Shown here one piece after another: positions 8,147 through 17,537 of a stretch of 58,006 nucleotides of DNA. The stretch covers positions 1 through 58,006 of the forward strand of contig CAJUPU010000018.1 in assembly GCA_910588495.1 (NCBI GenBank), read 5' to 3'. The DNA comes from an uncultured Oscillospiraceae bacterium (GTDB lineage Bacteria; Bacillota; Clostridia; Oscillospirales; Oscillospiraceae). Position 1 is the first letter of the stretch, and each line of letters begins with the position of its first letter. Under the pieces are notes generated by a model. The model did not search any database. It was not told the origin of the DNA and saw nothing but the letters and a program-made list of their open reading frames with translations. Both the position numbers and the translations under genes were made by a program.

Positions 8147-9658
8147 ATGGAGCAGGACAGCCGGGGGAAGCGCCGGAAAAATCCGCCCATGGCGCCCAAG
8201 CGGGAGGAGCGGGCGCTGGAGGAGGGCGCGGCGGAGAGCCGGGCCAAGGGCCGCCCCAGGGGGCGGCTGCGCAGGCGGTGGCTGGCCAACACCCTGGCCG
8301 TCACCCTGGTGGTGGTGGCCATCGCGGTGAGCGCCTTCTCCCTGGCCATGTACAGCTACTACACCTCCACCATCCTGGCCACCCTGGAGAGCAAGGCCCA
8401 GACCGCCGCCGGGATGTTCCGCAACTACACCGAGACCACCTACCTGTCCACCGCCCGGCAGTTCATCAGCCAGTTCGAGGAAAAGACCACCATCGAGGTG
8501 CAGATCCTGAACTCCGGCGGCCGGGTGCTCATGTCCTCCATGATGGACATCTCCGGCGGCTCTACCCACAGCCCCGATGTGGCCGCCTCCATCGCCGAGA
8601 AAAAGGTGAGGACCCACATCGGCCTGGACCCGGACACCGGCGACGATGTGATATCCGCCTGCGCCCCGGTGGTCTATAACGGCGTGGTGGTGGGGGTGGT
8701 GCGCATGGCCACCTCCCTGCGCCAGGTCCACGCCCAGATGATCCGCATCGTGGCCATGACCTCCTCCATCGGGCTGGTGATCTTGGTGGTGATGGGGCTC
8801 ATCGCCTCCTACTTCATCCGCTCGGTGCTGGACCCGGTGATCCGGGTCACGGAGACCGCCAAGCGCATCGCCGCGGGCAGCTACGGGGTGCAGATGGAAA
8901 AGCGGTCCGACGACGAGATGGGAGAGCTGGTGGACAGCATCAACGACATGTCCATGAAGATCGACCAGGCGGAGCGCACCCAGTCGGAGTTCATCTCCTC
9001 GGTGTCCCACGAGCTGCGCACCCCCCTCACCGCCATCAACGGCTGGGCGGAGACCCTCTACAACGGCGAGGTGCGGGACGCCGCCGACGTGAAGAAGGGC
9101 ATGGGCATCATCGTGTCCGAGGCCCAGCGCCTCACCCGCATGGTGGAGGAGCTGCTGGAGTTCTCCCGGATGGAGACAGGCCGGTTCAACCTATCGGTGG
9201 AGCCCATCGACATCCTGGCGGAGCTGGAGGACGCGGTGTACACCTACCGGGAGTTCTTCCGCCGGAAGGGGCTGGAGCTGGACTACACCGAGTGCCGGGA
9301 GGAGCTGCCCATCATCAGCGGCGACCCGGAGCGGTTGCGTCAGGTGTTCTGCAACCTGCTGGACAACGCGGACAAGCACGGCGGGTCCGGCGGCCGGGTG
9401 GAGGTGTCCGTGGAGCGGGAGGAGGACTGCGTGGCGATCCGGGTCCGGGACCACGGCCCCGGCGTGCCCGAGGAGGAGCTGCCCTTCATCAAGTACAAAT
9501 TCTATAAAGGCTCGTCCAAGGCCCGGGGGTCAGGCATCGGCCTGGCGGTGTGCGACGAGATCGTCAACAGCCATAACGGCACCCTGGAGATCGGGAACGC
9601 CCCCGGCGGCGGCTGTGTAGTCACCCTCCGCCTGCCCATCGGGGTGGAGAGCGTGTGA
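8147..9658 (+). CDS. Sensor histidine kinase (two TM, HAMP)
   Basis: A 503-residue membrane kinase: basic cytoplasmic N terminus, TM1 about 46-70, extracellular sensor about 75-200, TM2 about 201-224, HAMP about 225-277, HisKA with His288 in SSVSHELRTPL, and a C-terminal HATPase with N-box NLLDNADKHG and G-boxes. It resembles the PhoR/WalK/ResE class. The start at ATG 8147 follows GGGGGGAGAGGG. The frame is open to 8033, but that part runs through the orphan response-regulator tail and is not coding. Partner of the response regulator at 7186-7875. Confidence 0.94.
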   Translation: MEQDSRGKRRKNPPMAPKREERALEEGAAESRAKGRPRGRLRRRWLANTLAVTLVVVAIAVSAFSLAMYSYYTSTILATLESKAQTAAGMFRNYTETTYLSTARQFISQFEEKTTIEVQILNSGGRVLMSSMMDISGGSTHSPDVAASIAEKKVRTHIGLDPDTGDDVISACAPVVYNGVVVGVVRMATSLRQVHAQMIRIVAMTSSIGLVILVVMGLIASYFIRSVLDPVIRVTETAKRIAAGSYGVQMEKRSDDEMGELVDSINDMSMKIDQAERTQSEFISSVSHELRTPLTAINGWAETLYNGEVRDAADVKKGMGIIVSEAQRLTRMVEELLEFSRMETGRFNLSVEPIDILAELEDAVYTYREFFRRKGLELDYTECREELPIISGDPERLRQVFCNLLDNADKHGGSGGRVEVSVEREEDCVAIRVRDHGPGVPEEELPFIKYKFYKGSSKARGSGIGLAVCDEIVNSHNGTLEIGNAPGGGCVVTLRLPIGVESV

Positions 9659-9684
9659 TGGGATAGAACGGAAGTTCGATGCCC

Positions 9685-9713
9685 TTGCAATGCGGGGCGG
9701 TTTTTGATATACT
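9685..9713 (+). promoter_or_regulatory. Promoter of DUF1385-prmC operon
   Basis: TTGCAA (9685-9690), a 17 bp spacer and TATACT (9708-9713), located 34 bases upstream of the DUF1385 start codon. Good match to sigma-A consensus. Confidence 0.7.
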
Positions 9714-9747
9714 GCGTTCCAGGCGTTATATAAAGGAGACAGACCAA

Positions 9748-10719
9748 ATGGCGAAACAAGACGCGAACTGCTGTACCCCCTTCAAGACCACCTGCGGCGG
9801 CCAGGCGCTGATCGAGGGCATCATGATGCAGGGCCCCGGCAGACGGGCCATCGTGGTGCGCAAGCCCGACGGGGAGCTGGACATCACCGAGGAGGCGGTC
9901 AAGCCCCGGTCCGGGGCGGCAAAGCTGCCCTTCATCCGGGGGCTGTTCATCTTCGGCGGCTCCATGGTCCACGGCATGAAGGCGCTGATGCGGTCCGCCG
10001 AGGTGTCCGACAGCGGGTCCGTGGAGGAGGAAGAGCTCACCGGGATCGACAAGTGGATCAGTGAGCACTTTGAAGAGGATAAGGCCATGTCCATCATCAT
10101 CACCATCGCGGCGGTGCTGGGGATCGTCTTTTCCGTGGGGCTGTTCATCCTGCTGCCCACGGCCCTCACCGGGCTGATCGGCCTGGTGTGGGCCGGTATG
10201 CCCCTGTGGGTGCGCTCGGTGATCGAGGGCGTGCTGAAGGTGGCCATCTTCATGGCCTATCTCTATCTGTGCTCCAAGATGAAGGAGATCCACCGGGTGT
10301 TCGAATACCACGGCGCGGAGCACAAGACCATCTACTGCTATGAGAACGGCCTGGAGCTGACGGTGGAGAACGTCCGCGCGCAGCCCCGGCACCACCCCCG
10401 GTGCGGCACCAGCTTTTTGTTCGTGGTGATCACGGTGTCCATCTTCCTGTCCATCGTGGTGTTCACGCCTCTGGAGATCGAAAACACCTTTTTGCGCATG
10501 GCCCTGCACCTGCTGATGCTGCCCGTCATCGTGGGGGTGACCTACGAGTTCAACCGCTGGGTGGGGGGGCACGACGGCCCTGTGAGCCGGGCCCTGCGGG
10601 CACCGGGCATGTGGATGCAGAACTTCACCACCTTCGAGCCGGACGACTCCATGATCGAGGTGGGCATCGAGGCGCTCAAGCGGGTCCTGCCGGAGGAAAA
10701 AGGCGCGGATAAATGGTGA
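9748..10719 (+). CDS. DUF1385 family membrane protein
   Basis: A 323-residue protein with the N-terminal GGQALIEGIMMQGP motif and several membrane segments (about residues 115-135, 142-180 and 230-265), plus the conserved EYHGAEHKTIYCYE stretch with its His/Glu residues. DUF1385 proteins lie next to prmC/prfA in many Clostridia and related Gram-positives, which this locus repeats; their biochemical role is unknown. Start at ATG 9748 after AAAGGAGACAG. Followed by R2 repeats and prmC. Confidence 0.93.
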   Translation: MAKQDANCCTPFKTTCGGQALIEGIMMQGPGRRAIVVRKPDGELDITEEAVKPRSGAAKLPFIRGLFIFGGSMVHGMKALMRSAEVSDSGSVEEEELTGIDKWISEHFEEDKAMSIIITIAAVLGIVFSVGLFILLPTALTGLIGLVWAGMPLWVRSVIEGVLKVAIFMAYLYLCSKMKEIHRVFEYHGAEHKTIYCYENGLELTVENVRAQPRHHPRCGTSFLFVVITVSIFLSIVVFTPLEIENTFLRMALHLLMLPVIVGVTYEFNRWVGGHDGPVSRALRAPGMWMQNFTTFEPDDSMIEVGIEALKRVLPEEKGADKW

Positions 10720-10731
10720 AAGAGAAGCGTG

Positions 10732-10795
10732 GAGCCGTCGTGAGCAGCGGGAATGGCGCGGAGCCGCCGCGAACAGGCGCAGCGTGACAACAATG
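10732..10795 (+). repeat. Gene-downstream repeat R2, copy 2
   Basis: GAGCCGTCGTGAGCAGCG (10732-10749), then a degenerate repeat of itself at 10761-10779, then AGCGTGACAACA. It starts 13 bases after the DUF1385 stop and fills the gap to prmC. Related copies are at 7088-7105 and 45174-45215 (reverse strand). Confidence 0.7.
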
Positions 10796-10813
10796 GGGAG
10801 AGGGTGACAGCTC

Positions 10814-11692
10814 ATGCCCGCCACCTACAACGACTTATATCTGGACGCCCGGAAGGCCCTGAAGGGGGCGGGGGTGGAGCAGGCCCAGCTGGAGGCCCGG
10901 GAGCTTTTGTGTTTCGCCTCCGGCAAGGACCGGGGGGAGTTCCTCCGGGACCTGCCCCTGTACGCCTCCGACGGGGTGGAGGGCCGGTTCCGGGGGCTGC
11001 TGGACCGCCGCTTGAAGGGGGAGCCGGTGGCCTACCTCATCGGGGAGTGGGAGTTCTACGGCCTGACGCTGGACGTGTGCCGGGACGTGCTCATCCCCCG
11101 GCCGGACACCGAGACCCTGGTGGAGCGGGGGATCCTCCACGTCCGGGACCTGCCCGACGGCGCCCGGGTGCTGGACCTGTGCGCCGGGAGCGGCTGCGTG
11201 GGCCTTGCCGTGGCGGACAACTGCCCCAACACCCGGGTCATTTTGGCGGAGTGGTGCGGGGACGCCCTGCGGGTGTGCCGTCAAAACATCCTGCGGTGTG
11301 CGCTGTCCCAGCAGGTCAGCGCCGCCCAGGTGGACGCCCTGGAGCCGCCCCCCCGGATCTTGCGGGACTTCGATCTGATCGTGTGCAATCCCCCCTACAT
11401 CCCCACCCTGGAGGTGGGGCGGCTGGACCCCTCCGTCCGGGAGTACGAGCCCCGGATGGCGCTGGACGGCGGGGAGGACGGGCTGAAATTCTACCGCTCC
11501 ATTGCGAAAAAGTGGAAATGCGCCCTGAAGCCGGGGGGAAAGCTGGCCTTCGAGGTGGGCTACGACCAGGCCCAGGCGGTGCGGGACATCATGGCCCGGA
11601 ACGGCTATCAGGAACTCCAGACCACCATGGACCCGGGGATGCACTGGCGGGTCGTGGAGGGGAGCACGGAGCGGGAGGAGAAGCCGGAATGA
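10814..11692 (+). CDS. prmC: Release factor glutamine methyltransferase
   Basis: Methylates the glutamine of the GGQ motif of release factors RF1/RF2, making termination efficient. 292 residues: an N-terminal helical domain, then a Rossmann methyltransferase with SAM loop DLCAGSGCVG (121-130) and the catalytic NPPY at 192-195 that holds the glutamine side chain. Second gene after DUF1385; its stop overlaps the next gene's ATG. Confidence 0.96.
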   Translation: MPATYNDLYLDARKALKGAGVEQAQLEARELLCFASGKDRGEFLRDLPLYASDGVEGRFRGLLDRRLKGEPVAYLIGEWEFYGLTLDVCRDVLIPRPDTETLVERGILHVRDLPDGARVLDLCAGSGCVGLAVADNCPNTRVILAEWCGDALRVCRQNILRCALSQQVSAAQVDALEPPPRILRDFDLIVCNPPYIPTLEVGRLDPSVREYEPRMALDGGEDGLKFYRSIAKKWKCALKPGGKLAFEVGYDQAQAVRDIMARNGYQELQTTMDPGMHWRVVEGSTEREEKPE

Positions 11693-12003
11693 AAAAGGTA
11701 AAGATCACGGTGATGAGGACCGCCTCCTACGGGGACCTGATCGAAAAATATGAAAACCCCATCGAGCACGCCTGCGATATGCGGGAGGGCCAGGTGTTTG
11801 TGGCCAACGGCTGGGAGAGGCCGGAGGGCTTCTGCGTCAGCGCGTGGGACAGCATGTCCCCCTTCGTGATGACGCTGGCCCACGGCGGCGGGGATCTTTA
11901 CGGCGGCTGGATGAAAAACAAAAAGTCCGCCATGATCTCCTGCAACGACGGCTTCCGCCCCGTCAGCTTTTTGCTGGAGACCCTGGAGGCCGACGCGGAA
12001 TGA
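11689..12003 (+). CDS. TIGR04076 family protein
   Basis: A 104-residue protein whose pattern (KVKITVMRT at the start, HACDMREGQVFVANG, FCVSAWDSMSPFVMTLAHGG, and a late Cys in MISCNDGFRPVSF) matches the small uncharacterised TIGR04076 family common in anaerobes. Three cysteines are spaced as in family members and could bind metal, but this is not established. It overlaps prmC by four bases (ATGA), so translation is coupled. Confidence 0.85.
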   Translation: MKKVKITVMRTASYGDLIEKYENPIEHACDMREGQVFVANGWERPEGFCVSAWDSMSPFVMTLAHGGGDLYGGWMKNKKSAMISCNDGFRPVSFLLETLEADAE

Positions 12004-12129
12004 CAGCTTCCGCCTGGGGAAGGAAAGGGCCTTTCAAGTCCGTTTTATGGGACACATAGAGGCGTATCATAGAGGATAGAACGAGGCCGGCGGCCCGTGG
12101 ACCGCGCCGGTGGGAAAGGATGATCGTAC

Positions 12130-13230
12130 ATGGCAGAGAAGAAAAAGCAGATCGAGCCCGCCGCCCCGGCGGCGGATAAGAAGAAGGCGTTGTCCACCTG
12201 CATCGCCCAGATCGAAAAGGAGTACGGCAAGGGCTCCATCATGCGCCTGGGGGAGAACTCCCACATCGTGGTGGAGGCCATCCCCACCGGGTCGCTGTCC
12301 CTGGACATCGCCCTGGGCATCGGCGGCGTGCCCAAGGGGCGCATCATCGAGATCTATGGCCCCGAGTCCTCCGGCAAGACCACCCTGGCCCTGCACATCG
12401 TGGCCGAGGCCCAGAAGCGGGGGGGCGAGGTGGCCTTCATCGACGCCGAGCACGCCCTGGACCCCACCTACGCCCGGGCCCTGGGGGTGGACATCGACTC
12501 CATGCTGATCTCCCAGCCGGACACCGGCGAGCAGGGGCTGGAGATCTGCGAGGCCCTGGTCCGCTCCGGCGCGCTGGACGTGGTGGTGGTGGACTCGGTG
12601 GCGGCCCTCACCCCCCGGGCGGAGATCGAGGGCGACATGGGCGACTCCCATGTGGGCCTGCTGGCCCGGCTGATGAGCCAGGCCCTGCGCAAGCTGGCGG
12701 GCTCCATCGCCAAGACCAACTGCATCGTCATCTTCATCAACCAGCTCCGGGAGAAGGTGGGGGTGGTCTACGGCAATCCCGAGGTGACCACCGGCGGCCG
12801 GGCGCTGAAATTCTACGCCTCGGTGCGCATGGAGGTGCGCCGGATCGAGGCGATCAAGAACGGCACCGAGCTGATCGGCAACCGCACCAAGGTCAAGATC
12901 GTGAAAAACAAGGTGGCGCCCCCCTTCCGGGAGGCGGAATTCGAGATCTTGTACGGCGAGGGCATCTCCAAGACGGGGGAGCTGGTGGACCTGGCCGTCA
13001 AGCTGGACATCGTGCAGAAGTCGGGCTCCTGGTTCTCCATGGGGGACACCCGGCTGGGCCAGGGCAAGGACACGGTGAAGAAATATTTCAGCGAGAATCC
13101 GGAGATCGCCGCCCAGGTGGACGGGGAGATCCGGGCCAACTCCTACAAGCTCATGAGCAAACAGTCCCAGGCGGCGGCCAAGGCGGCGGGGCGGGCCGTG
13201 GACGTGGAGGCCGAGGACTTCGAGGGATAG
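12130..13230 (+). CDS. recA: Recombinase RecA
   Basis: DNA strand-exchange ATPase and LexA co-protease. 366 residues with Walker A GPESSGKTT at 77-85, Walker B region DVVVVDSVAAL and DNA-binding loop L1 (EIEGDMGDSHVG). The N terminus carries a Lys/Ala/Pro-rich extension of about 20 residues. Start at ATG 12130 after GGAAAGGATGATC. No clear Firmicutes LexA box (CGAAC-N4-GTTCG) was visible in the 126 bp upstream. Confidence 0.98.
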   Translation: MAEKKKQIEPAAPAADKKKALSTCIAQIEKEYGKGSIMRLGENSHIVVEAIPTGSLSLDIALGIGGVPKGRIIEIYGPESSGKTTLALHIVAEAQKRGGEVAFIDAEHALDPTYARALGVDIDSMLISQPDTGEQGLEICEALVRSGALDVVVVDSVAALTPRAEIEGDMGDSHVGLLARLMSQALRKLAGSIAKTNCIVIFINQLREKVGVVYGNPEVTTGGRALKFYASVRMEVRRIEAIKNGTELIGNRTKVKIVKNKVAPPFREAEFEILYGEGISKTGELVDLAVKLDIVQKSGSWFSMGDTRLGQGKDTVKKYFSENPEIAAQVDGEIRANSYKLMSKQSQAAAKAAGRAVDVEAEDFEG

Positions 13231-13233
13231 GCG

Positions 13234-13929
13234 TTGAAGATCGAAAAACTGGAGCCCTCCCAGCATAAGCAGGGCCGCTGGCTGGTCTGGCTGGACGACG
13301 CCTCCATCGTCCGGGTGGGGGAGGGGGACGTGGTGTCCCTGGGCCTCTACGCGGGCCGGGAGCTGACCGACGAGGAGGGGGAGGCCCTGTGCGCCGCCGG
13401 AGACCGGTCCCGGCTCATGGAGCGGGCGGTGGGCCTGCTGGCCCAGCGGCCCATGTCCCGGAAGGAGCTGCTGGACAGGCTGTGCGCCCCCCCCCGGCAG
13501 AAGCGGGAGAAATACCCCTATGACAAGCTGGACGGTGTCCCGGACCCAGAGCTTCTAGCGGCCCAGCGGGAGGCTTTGCGGGAGCGGGCCGGGGCGGTGG
13601 CCGACCGCCTCACGGAGCTGGGCCTGCTCAACGACGGGGAGTACGCCCGGGCGGTGGTGCGGCACTACGCTGCCAAGGGGTACGGCCCCCGGAAGATCCG
13701 GGACGAGCTGTACCGCCGGGGGGTGCCCCGGGAGCTCTGGGAGGAGGCGCTGGAGGAGCGGGAGCCGGACAGGGACCAGGTGCTGGAGCTGGCCCGGCAC
13801 AAGCTCCGGGGGGCCGAGCCCACCAGAGAAAATCTGAAAAAGGTGTCCGACTACCTGGCCCGGCGGGGCTACGGCTGGGAGGAGATCTCGGCGGCGCTGG
13901 AACGAATCCGGGAGGAGGAATGGGAGTAA
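13234..13929 (+). CDS. recX: Regulatory protein RecX
   Basis: Modulator of RecA filaments. 231 residues with the triple three-helix repeats of RecX (LTDEEGEAL, SRKELLDRL, DGEYARAVVRHYAAKGYGPRKIRDEL, YLARRGYGWEEI). It follows recA by three bases and uses a TTG start, since no ATG or GTG fits and GAGGGATAG is just upstream. Next gene rimO begins immediately after the stop. Confidence 0.93.
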   Translation: MKIEKLEPSQHKQGRWLVWLDDASIVRVGEGDVVSLGLYAGRELTDEEGEALCAAGDRSRLMERAVGLLAQRPMSRKELLDRLCAPPRQKREKYPYDKLDGVPDPELLAAQREALRERAGAVADRLTELGLLNDGEYARAVVRHYAAKGYGPRKIRDELYRRGVPRELWEEALEEREPDRDQVLELARHKLRGAEPTRENLKKVSDYLARRGYGWEEISAALERIREEEWE

Positions 13930-15255
13930 ATGGGCTATAAAGTGGCATTTCAGTCCCTGGGCTGCGCCAAGAACCTGGTGAACACCGAGCAGATGATGGC
14001 CCTGTGCCGGGCCGCGGGCCACACCGTCACCGGCGAAGCGGAGGGGGCGGACGTGGCGGTGCTCAACACCTGCGGGTTCATCGAGTCCGCCAAGAGCGAG
14101 GCCATCGATGCCATTTTGGAGCTGGCGGCGCTGAAAAACGCGGGCAGATTGAAGAAGCTGCTGGTGGCGGGGTGCCTCAGCCAGCGCTATCCCGACGATA
14201 TCCGGACCGAGCTGCCCGAGGTGGACGGCCTTCTGGGCACCGGGAGCTACACCGACGTGGTGTCCGCGGTGGAGCGGGTGATGGCGGGGGAGCGGCCCGA
14301 GTATTTCGGCCCCCTGGCCCAGGCCGACGACGGCGGGGAGCGGTGGGTGACCACCCCGCCCTGGACGGCCTATCTGAAGATCGCCGAGGGGTGTTCCAAC
14401 GGCTGCGCCTTCTGCATCATCCCCAAGCTGCGGGGGCGCTACCGCAGCCAGCCCATGGAGGCGCTCCTGCGGGAGGCCCAAGGGCTGGCGGACCGGGGGG
14501 TGAAGGAGCTGATCGTGATCGCCCAGGATATCACCCGCTACGGGCTGGACCTGGGGGACGGGACCACCCTGGCCAAGCTGCTGACCCGGCTTTGCGGGCT
14601 GGACTTCCACTGGATCCGGCTCCACTACCTCTACCCGGAGGCGGTGACCGACGAGCTGATCCAGGTCATTGCCCGGGAAAAGAAGATCGTCCACTATCTG
14701 GACATCCCCATCCAGCACGCCAACGACGGCATTTTGCGGGCCATGCGCCGCCGGAGCACCAGGGCGGAGATCGAGGCGCTGTTCGCCAAGCTGCGCGCCG
14801 CCATGCCCGACGTGGCGATCCGCACGTCGCTGATCTGCGGCCTGCCCGGGGAGGGGGAGGCGGAGTTCGAAGAGCTGTGCGCGTTCCTGCGGGAGCAGAA
14901 GCTCCAGCGGGCGGGGGTGTTCCAGTTCTCCCCGGAGGAGGGCACCCTGGCCGCCGCCATGGAGGGCCAGGTGGACCCGGACACCGCCGCCCGGCGGGTG
15001 GAGCTGGTGGTGGACCTCCAATCCCGGATCATGGACCAGTACAATGAGGACCGGCTGGGCGCCTGCGTGGAGGTGCTCTGCGAGGGCTTCGATCCCGAGG
15101 CGGGCTGCTACGCGGGCCGGACCTACGCCGACTCGGTGGACATCGACGGCCGGGTGCTGTTCACGGCGGCGGGGCTGGTCCCGGCGGGCACGTTCGTCAA
15201 TGTGCGGATCACCGGGGCGTCCGACGGGGACCTCACCGGGGAGATCGAGGAGTGA
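13930..15255 (+). CDS. rimO: Ribosomal protein S12 methylthiotransferase RimO
   Basis: Radical-SAM enzyme that adds a methylthio group to an aspartate of ribosomal protein S12. 441 residues: UPF0004 domain with cluster cysteines Cys12, Cys48 and Cys82, a radical-SAM domain with CSNGCAFC (Cys155/159/162), and a C-terminal TRAM domain. The ATG directly follows the recX stop (TAA ATG). Confidence 0.96.
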   Translation: MGYKVAFQSLGCAKNLVNTEQMMALCRAAGHTVTGEAEGADVAVLNTCGFIESAKSEAIDAILELAALKNAGRLKKLLVAGCLSQRYPDDIRTELPEVDGLLGTGSYTDVVSAVERVMAGERPEYFGPLAQADDGGERWVTTPPWTAYLKIAEGCSNGCAFCIIPKLRGRYRSQPMEALLREAQGLADRGVKELIVIAQDITRYGLDLGDGTTLAKLLTRLCGLDFHWIRLHYLYPEAVTDELIQVIAREKKIVHYLDIPIQHANDGILRAMRRRSTRAEIEALFAKLRAAMPDVAIRTSLICGLPGEGEAEFEELCAFLREQKLQRAGVFQFSPEEGTLAAAMEGQVDPDTAARRVELVVDLQSRIMDQYNEDRLGACVEVLCEGFDPEAGCYAGRTYADSVDIDGRVLFTAAGLVPAGTFVNVRITGASDGDLTGEIEE

Positions 15256-15379
15256 AGGCAAAGTCTGCCTTGTCTGGACGGGAGCGCTCCAGCCTTGGAC
15301 CGGCGCCGGCCGGTATGGCTGTGGGGGCGCTTCCGGAGCTGTGGAGCGAACGCAAAAGACGGAAATAAGGAGGAACACC

Positions 15380-15916
15380 ATGAACTTGCCCAACAAACTG
15401 ACCCTGATGCGCGTTATCCTCATCCCCGTGTACCTGGTGCTGTGGCACCTGGAGTTCCCCGGCAACAACTACGCCGCCCTGGCGGTGTTCGTGGTGGCCA
15501 GCCTCACCGACTTTTTGGACGGTTACATCGCCCGAAAGTACGATCTGGTGACGGATTTCGGCAAATTCATGGACCCCCTGGCGGACAAGATGCTGGTGCT
15601 CACCGCCATGACCTGCTTCTGTGCCATGGGCCGCTTCCCCGACTGGGCGCTGGTGATCGTCATGGCCCGGGAGTTCGCCGTGTCCGGCCTGCGGCTGGTG
15701 GCGGTGGACAACGGCCGGGTGATCGCGGCGGGCATGTCCGGCAAGGTCAAGACCTTCTCCACCATGATCTGCCTGTCCCTGATGCACCTTACCATCCTGC
15801 CCATCCCCATGTGGGCGCTGGACTGGACCTGCGTCGTCGTCATCGCCGCCACCACCCTGTACTCCGGCGTGGAGTACTTCGTGAAGAACAAGGACGTGCT
15901 CAACTGGAACAAATGA
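15380..15916 (+). CDS. pgsA: CDP-diacylglycerol-glycerol-3-phosphate 3-phosphatidyltransferase
   Basis: Makes phosphatidylglycerophosphate, the precursor of phosphatidylglycerol. 178 residues, multi-spanning, with the CDP-alcohol phosphatidyltransferase motif around TDFLDGYIARKYDLVTDFGKF (D-G-x2-A-R-x8-G-x3-D-x3-D pattern). Start at ATG 15380 after AAGGAGGAACACC; the frame stays open upstream through rimO but those residues are not coding. It is last in the recA-recX-rimO-pgsA run. Confidence 0.96.
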   Translation: MNLPNKLTLMRVILIPVYLVLWHLEFPGNNYAALAVFVVASLTDFLDGYIARKYDLVTDFGKFMDPLADKMLVLTAMTCFCAMGRFPDWALVIVMAREFAVSGLRLVAVDNGRVIAAGMSGKVKTFSTMICLSLMHLTILPIPMWALDWTCVVVIAATTLYSGVEYFVKNKDVLNWNK

Positions 15917-15921
15917 AAACA

Positions 15922-15954
15922 AGAGGGCGGGACAGCTTGTCCCGCCCTCTTTTC
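15922..15954. terminator. Terminator between pgsA and the hexomutase gene
   Basis: AGAGGGCGGGACA pairs with TGTCCCGCCCTCT around a short loop, followed by TTTT on the plus strand and preceded by A residues. It can serve both converging genes. Confidence 0.9.
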
Positions 15955-17388
15955 TCACTCCATGTTCCGGCCCTCCAGGCCCAGGAAGCGCTCCATACAG
16001 GCGGCGGTGGCCGCGGCCCGCTCCATGGTGTCCATCTCGCAGAACACCCGCAGCAGCGGCTCCGTGCCCGAGAACCGGGCGGTGACCCAGCCGCCGCCCT
16101 GGAAGTAGACCTTGCAGCCGTCGGCGTAGCTCACCTTTTCGATGTCCAGACCGAAATCGGGCAGGCGCTGGTCCACCATGACCAGCCGGTGGATGCGATC
16201 CTTCTCCTCCTGGGAGAAGCGGTAGCCCCGCTCCGCCATCTCGAAGGCGCCGTAGCGCGCCACGATCTCCTGATAGAGCTCGGACAGTCTGCGCCCCGTG
16301 GTGGCCAGCATCTCCACCAGCAGGGAGGCGGCGTAGATGCCGTCCTTCCCCTGGATGTGCCCCCGGACGGTGAGGCCGCCGGAGCTCTCCCCGCCGATCA
16401 CCGCCCCGGTCTCCGACATCTTGCCGGAGACATACTTGAAGCCCACCGGCACCTCATAGCAGGTCTCGCCGAACTCCGCCGCGATGGCGTCCAGCAGGTG
16501 GGTGGTGGCCAGGTTGCGCACCGCCGCCCCGTGCCAGCCCTTGTAGCGCAGCAGGTAGTAGTACAGCAGCACCAGGATCTTGTTGGGGTGGAGGAACTCC
16601 CCCCGGTCGTCGATGACCCCCAGCCGGTCGGCGTCGCCGTCGGTGGCGATGCCGATGTCGCAGCCGTTCTCCTGCACGAAGGACTGCAGGCCGATCAGCG
16701 TCTTGCTGTTGGGGGCGGGGAGCCGCCCGCCGAACAGGGCGTCCCGCCGCTCGTGGATCACGTCCACGTCGCACCGGGCGGTGATGAGGATAGTGCTCAG
16801 CGCCGTCTTGGACACGCCGAACATGGGGTCCAGCACCACCTTCAGCCCCCGGGAGCGGATGGCGTCCATGTTCACCGCACGGATGATGGAGTCGATATAG
16901 GAGTTCATGGGGTCCACGATCTGGATCTGGCCGGTGTGTATGCCCTCCTCATAGGGCACCAGGGGGATCTCCCCCTCGGGCAGGGCGGCGATGTGGGCCT
17001 CGATGCCGGCGGTGACGGTCTCGTCCGCGTCCCGGCCGCCCCGGGTGAACACCTTCACCCCATTGTAGAGGGCCGGGTTGTGGCTGGCGGTGACCGCCAT
17101 GCCGTAGGGCAGCTCGTAGTACTTCACCGCGAACATGATCAGGGGGGTGGGGGCCTCCCGCTCCACTACCATGCAGGGCACCCCCGCCCCGGCCATCACC
17201 TCGGCGGCCCAGTGGGCGGCCTCTTTGGAGAGGAACCGCCGGTCGTAGCCGATGAGGAAGCCCCGCTGGGCCGCCCCCTCGTCCTTCATCTTCCGGGCCA
17301 GGGCGCAGGTCAGCCGCTGGACGTTGGCGCGGGTGAAGCCGTCTCCGATGATGGCCCGCCAGCCGCCGGTGCCAAATTCGATGCTCAT
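15955..17388 (-). CDS. Phosphoglucomutase/phosphomannomutase family protein
   Basis: Interconverts hexose 1- and 6-phosphates in the cytoplasm. 477 residues, alpha-D-phosphohexomutase fold: catalytic serine loop TASHNP (100-105, Ser102), metal loop DGDAD (250-254), sugar loop GGESSGG (332-338) and C-terminal phosphate loop FSGTEPLLRVF. Substrate (glucose or mannose phosphate) cannot be fixed from these motifs. Single gene on the minus strand. Confidence 0.93.
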   Translation of the reverse strand: MSIEFGTGGWRAIIGDGFTRANVQRLTCALARKMKDEGAAQRGFLIGYDRRFLSKEAAHWAAEVMAGAGVPCMVVEREAPTPLIMFAVKYYELPYGMAVTASHNPALYNGVKVFTRGGRDADETVTAGIEAHIAALPEGEIPLVPYEEGIHTGQIQIVDPMNSYIDSIIRAVNMDAIRSRGLKVVLDPMFGVSKTALSTILITARCDVDVIHERRDALFGGRLPAPNSKTLIGLQSFVQENGCDIGIATDGDADRLGVIDDRGEFLHPNKILVLLYYYLLRYKGWHGAAVRNLATTHLLDAIAAEFGETCYEVPVGFKYVSGKMSETGAVIGGESSGGLTVRGHIQGKDGIYAASLLVEMLATTGRRLSELYQEIVARYGAFEMAERGYRFSQEEKDRIHRLVMVDQRLPDFGLDIEKVSYADGCKVYFQGGGWVTARFSGTEPLLRVFCEMDTMERAAATAACMERFLGLEGRNME

Positions 17389-17489
17389 GTTATCTCTCTC
17401 CTTCTCGTGATGGCCGGGCGCTCCGGCCTCTTCCTGCCCACCATTCTACCATGGGCGGGGCCGGGACACAAGAGCGGATCGGCCGGTCC

Positions 17490-17531
17490 GGGGAGAAAAA
17501 GTGTCCGCGCCGGGCTCTGCCCGGCGCGGAC
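17490..17531 (-). terminator. Terminator of the BlaR1-like operon
   Basis: GTCCGCGCCGGGC (17503-17515) pairs with GCCCGGCGCGGAC (17519-17531) with a 3-base loop. On the minus strand it is followed by ACTTTTTC, a T-run. It lies just past the stop of the 1011-residue sensor. Confidence 0.85.
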
Positions 17532-17537
17532 GGTGTT

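Noticed and set aside
12004..12129. LexA box upstream of recA
   Set aside because: No CGAAC-N4-GTTCG or close variant could be found by eye in the short upstream region.
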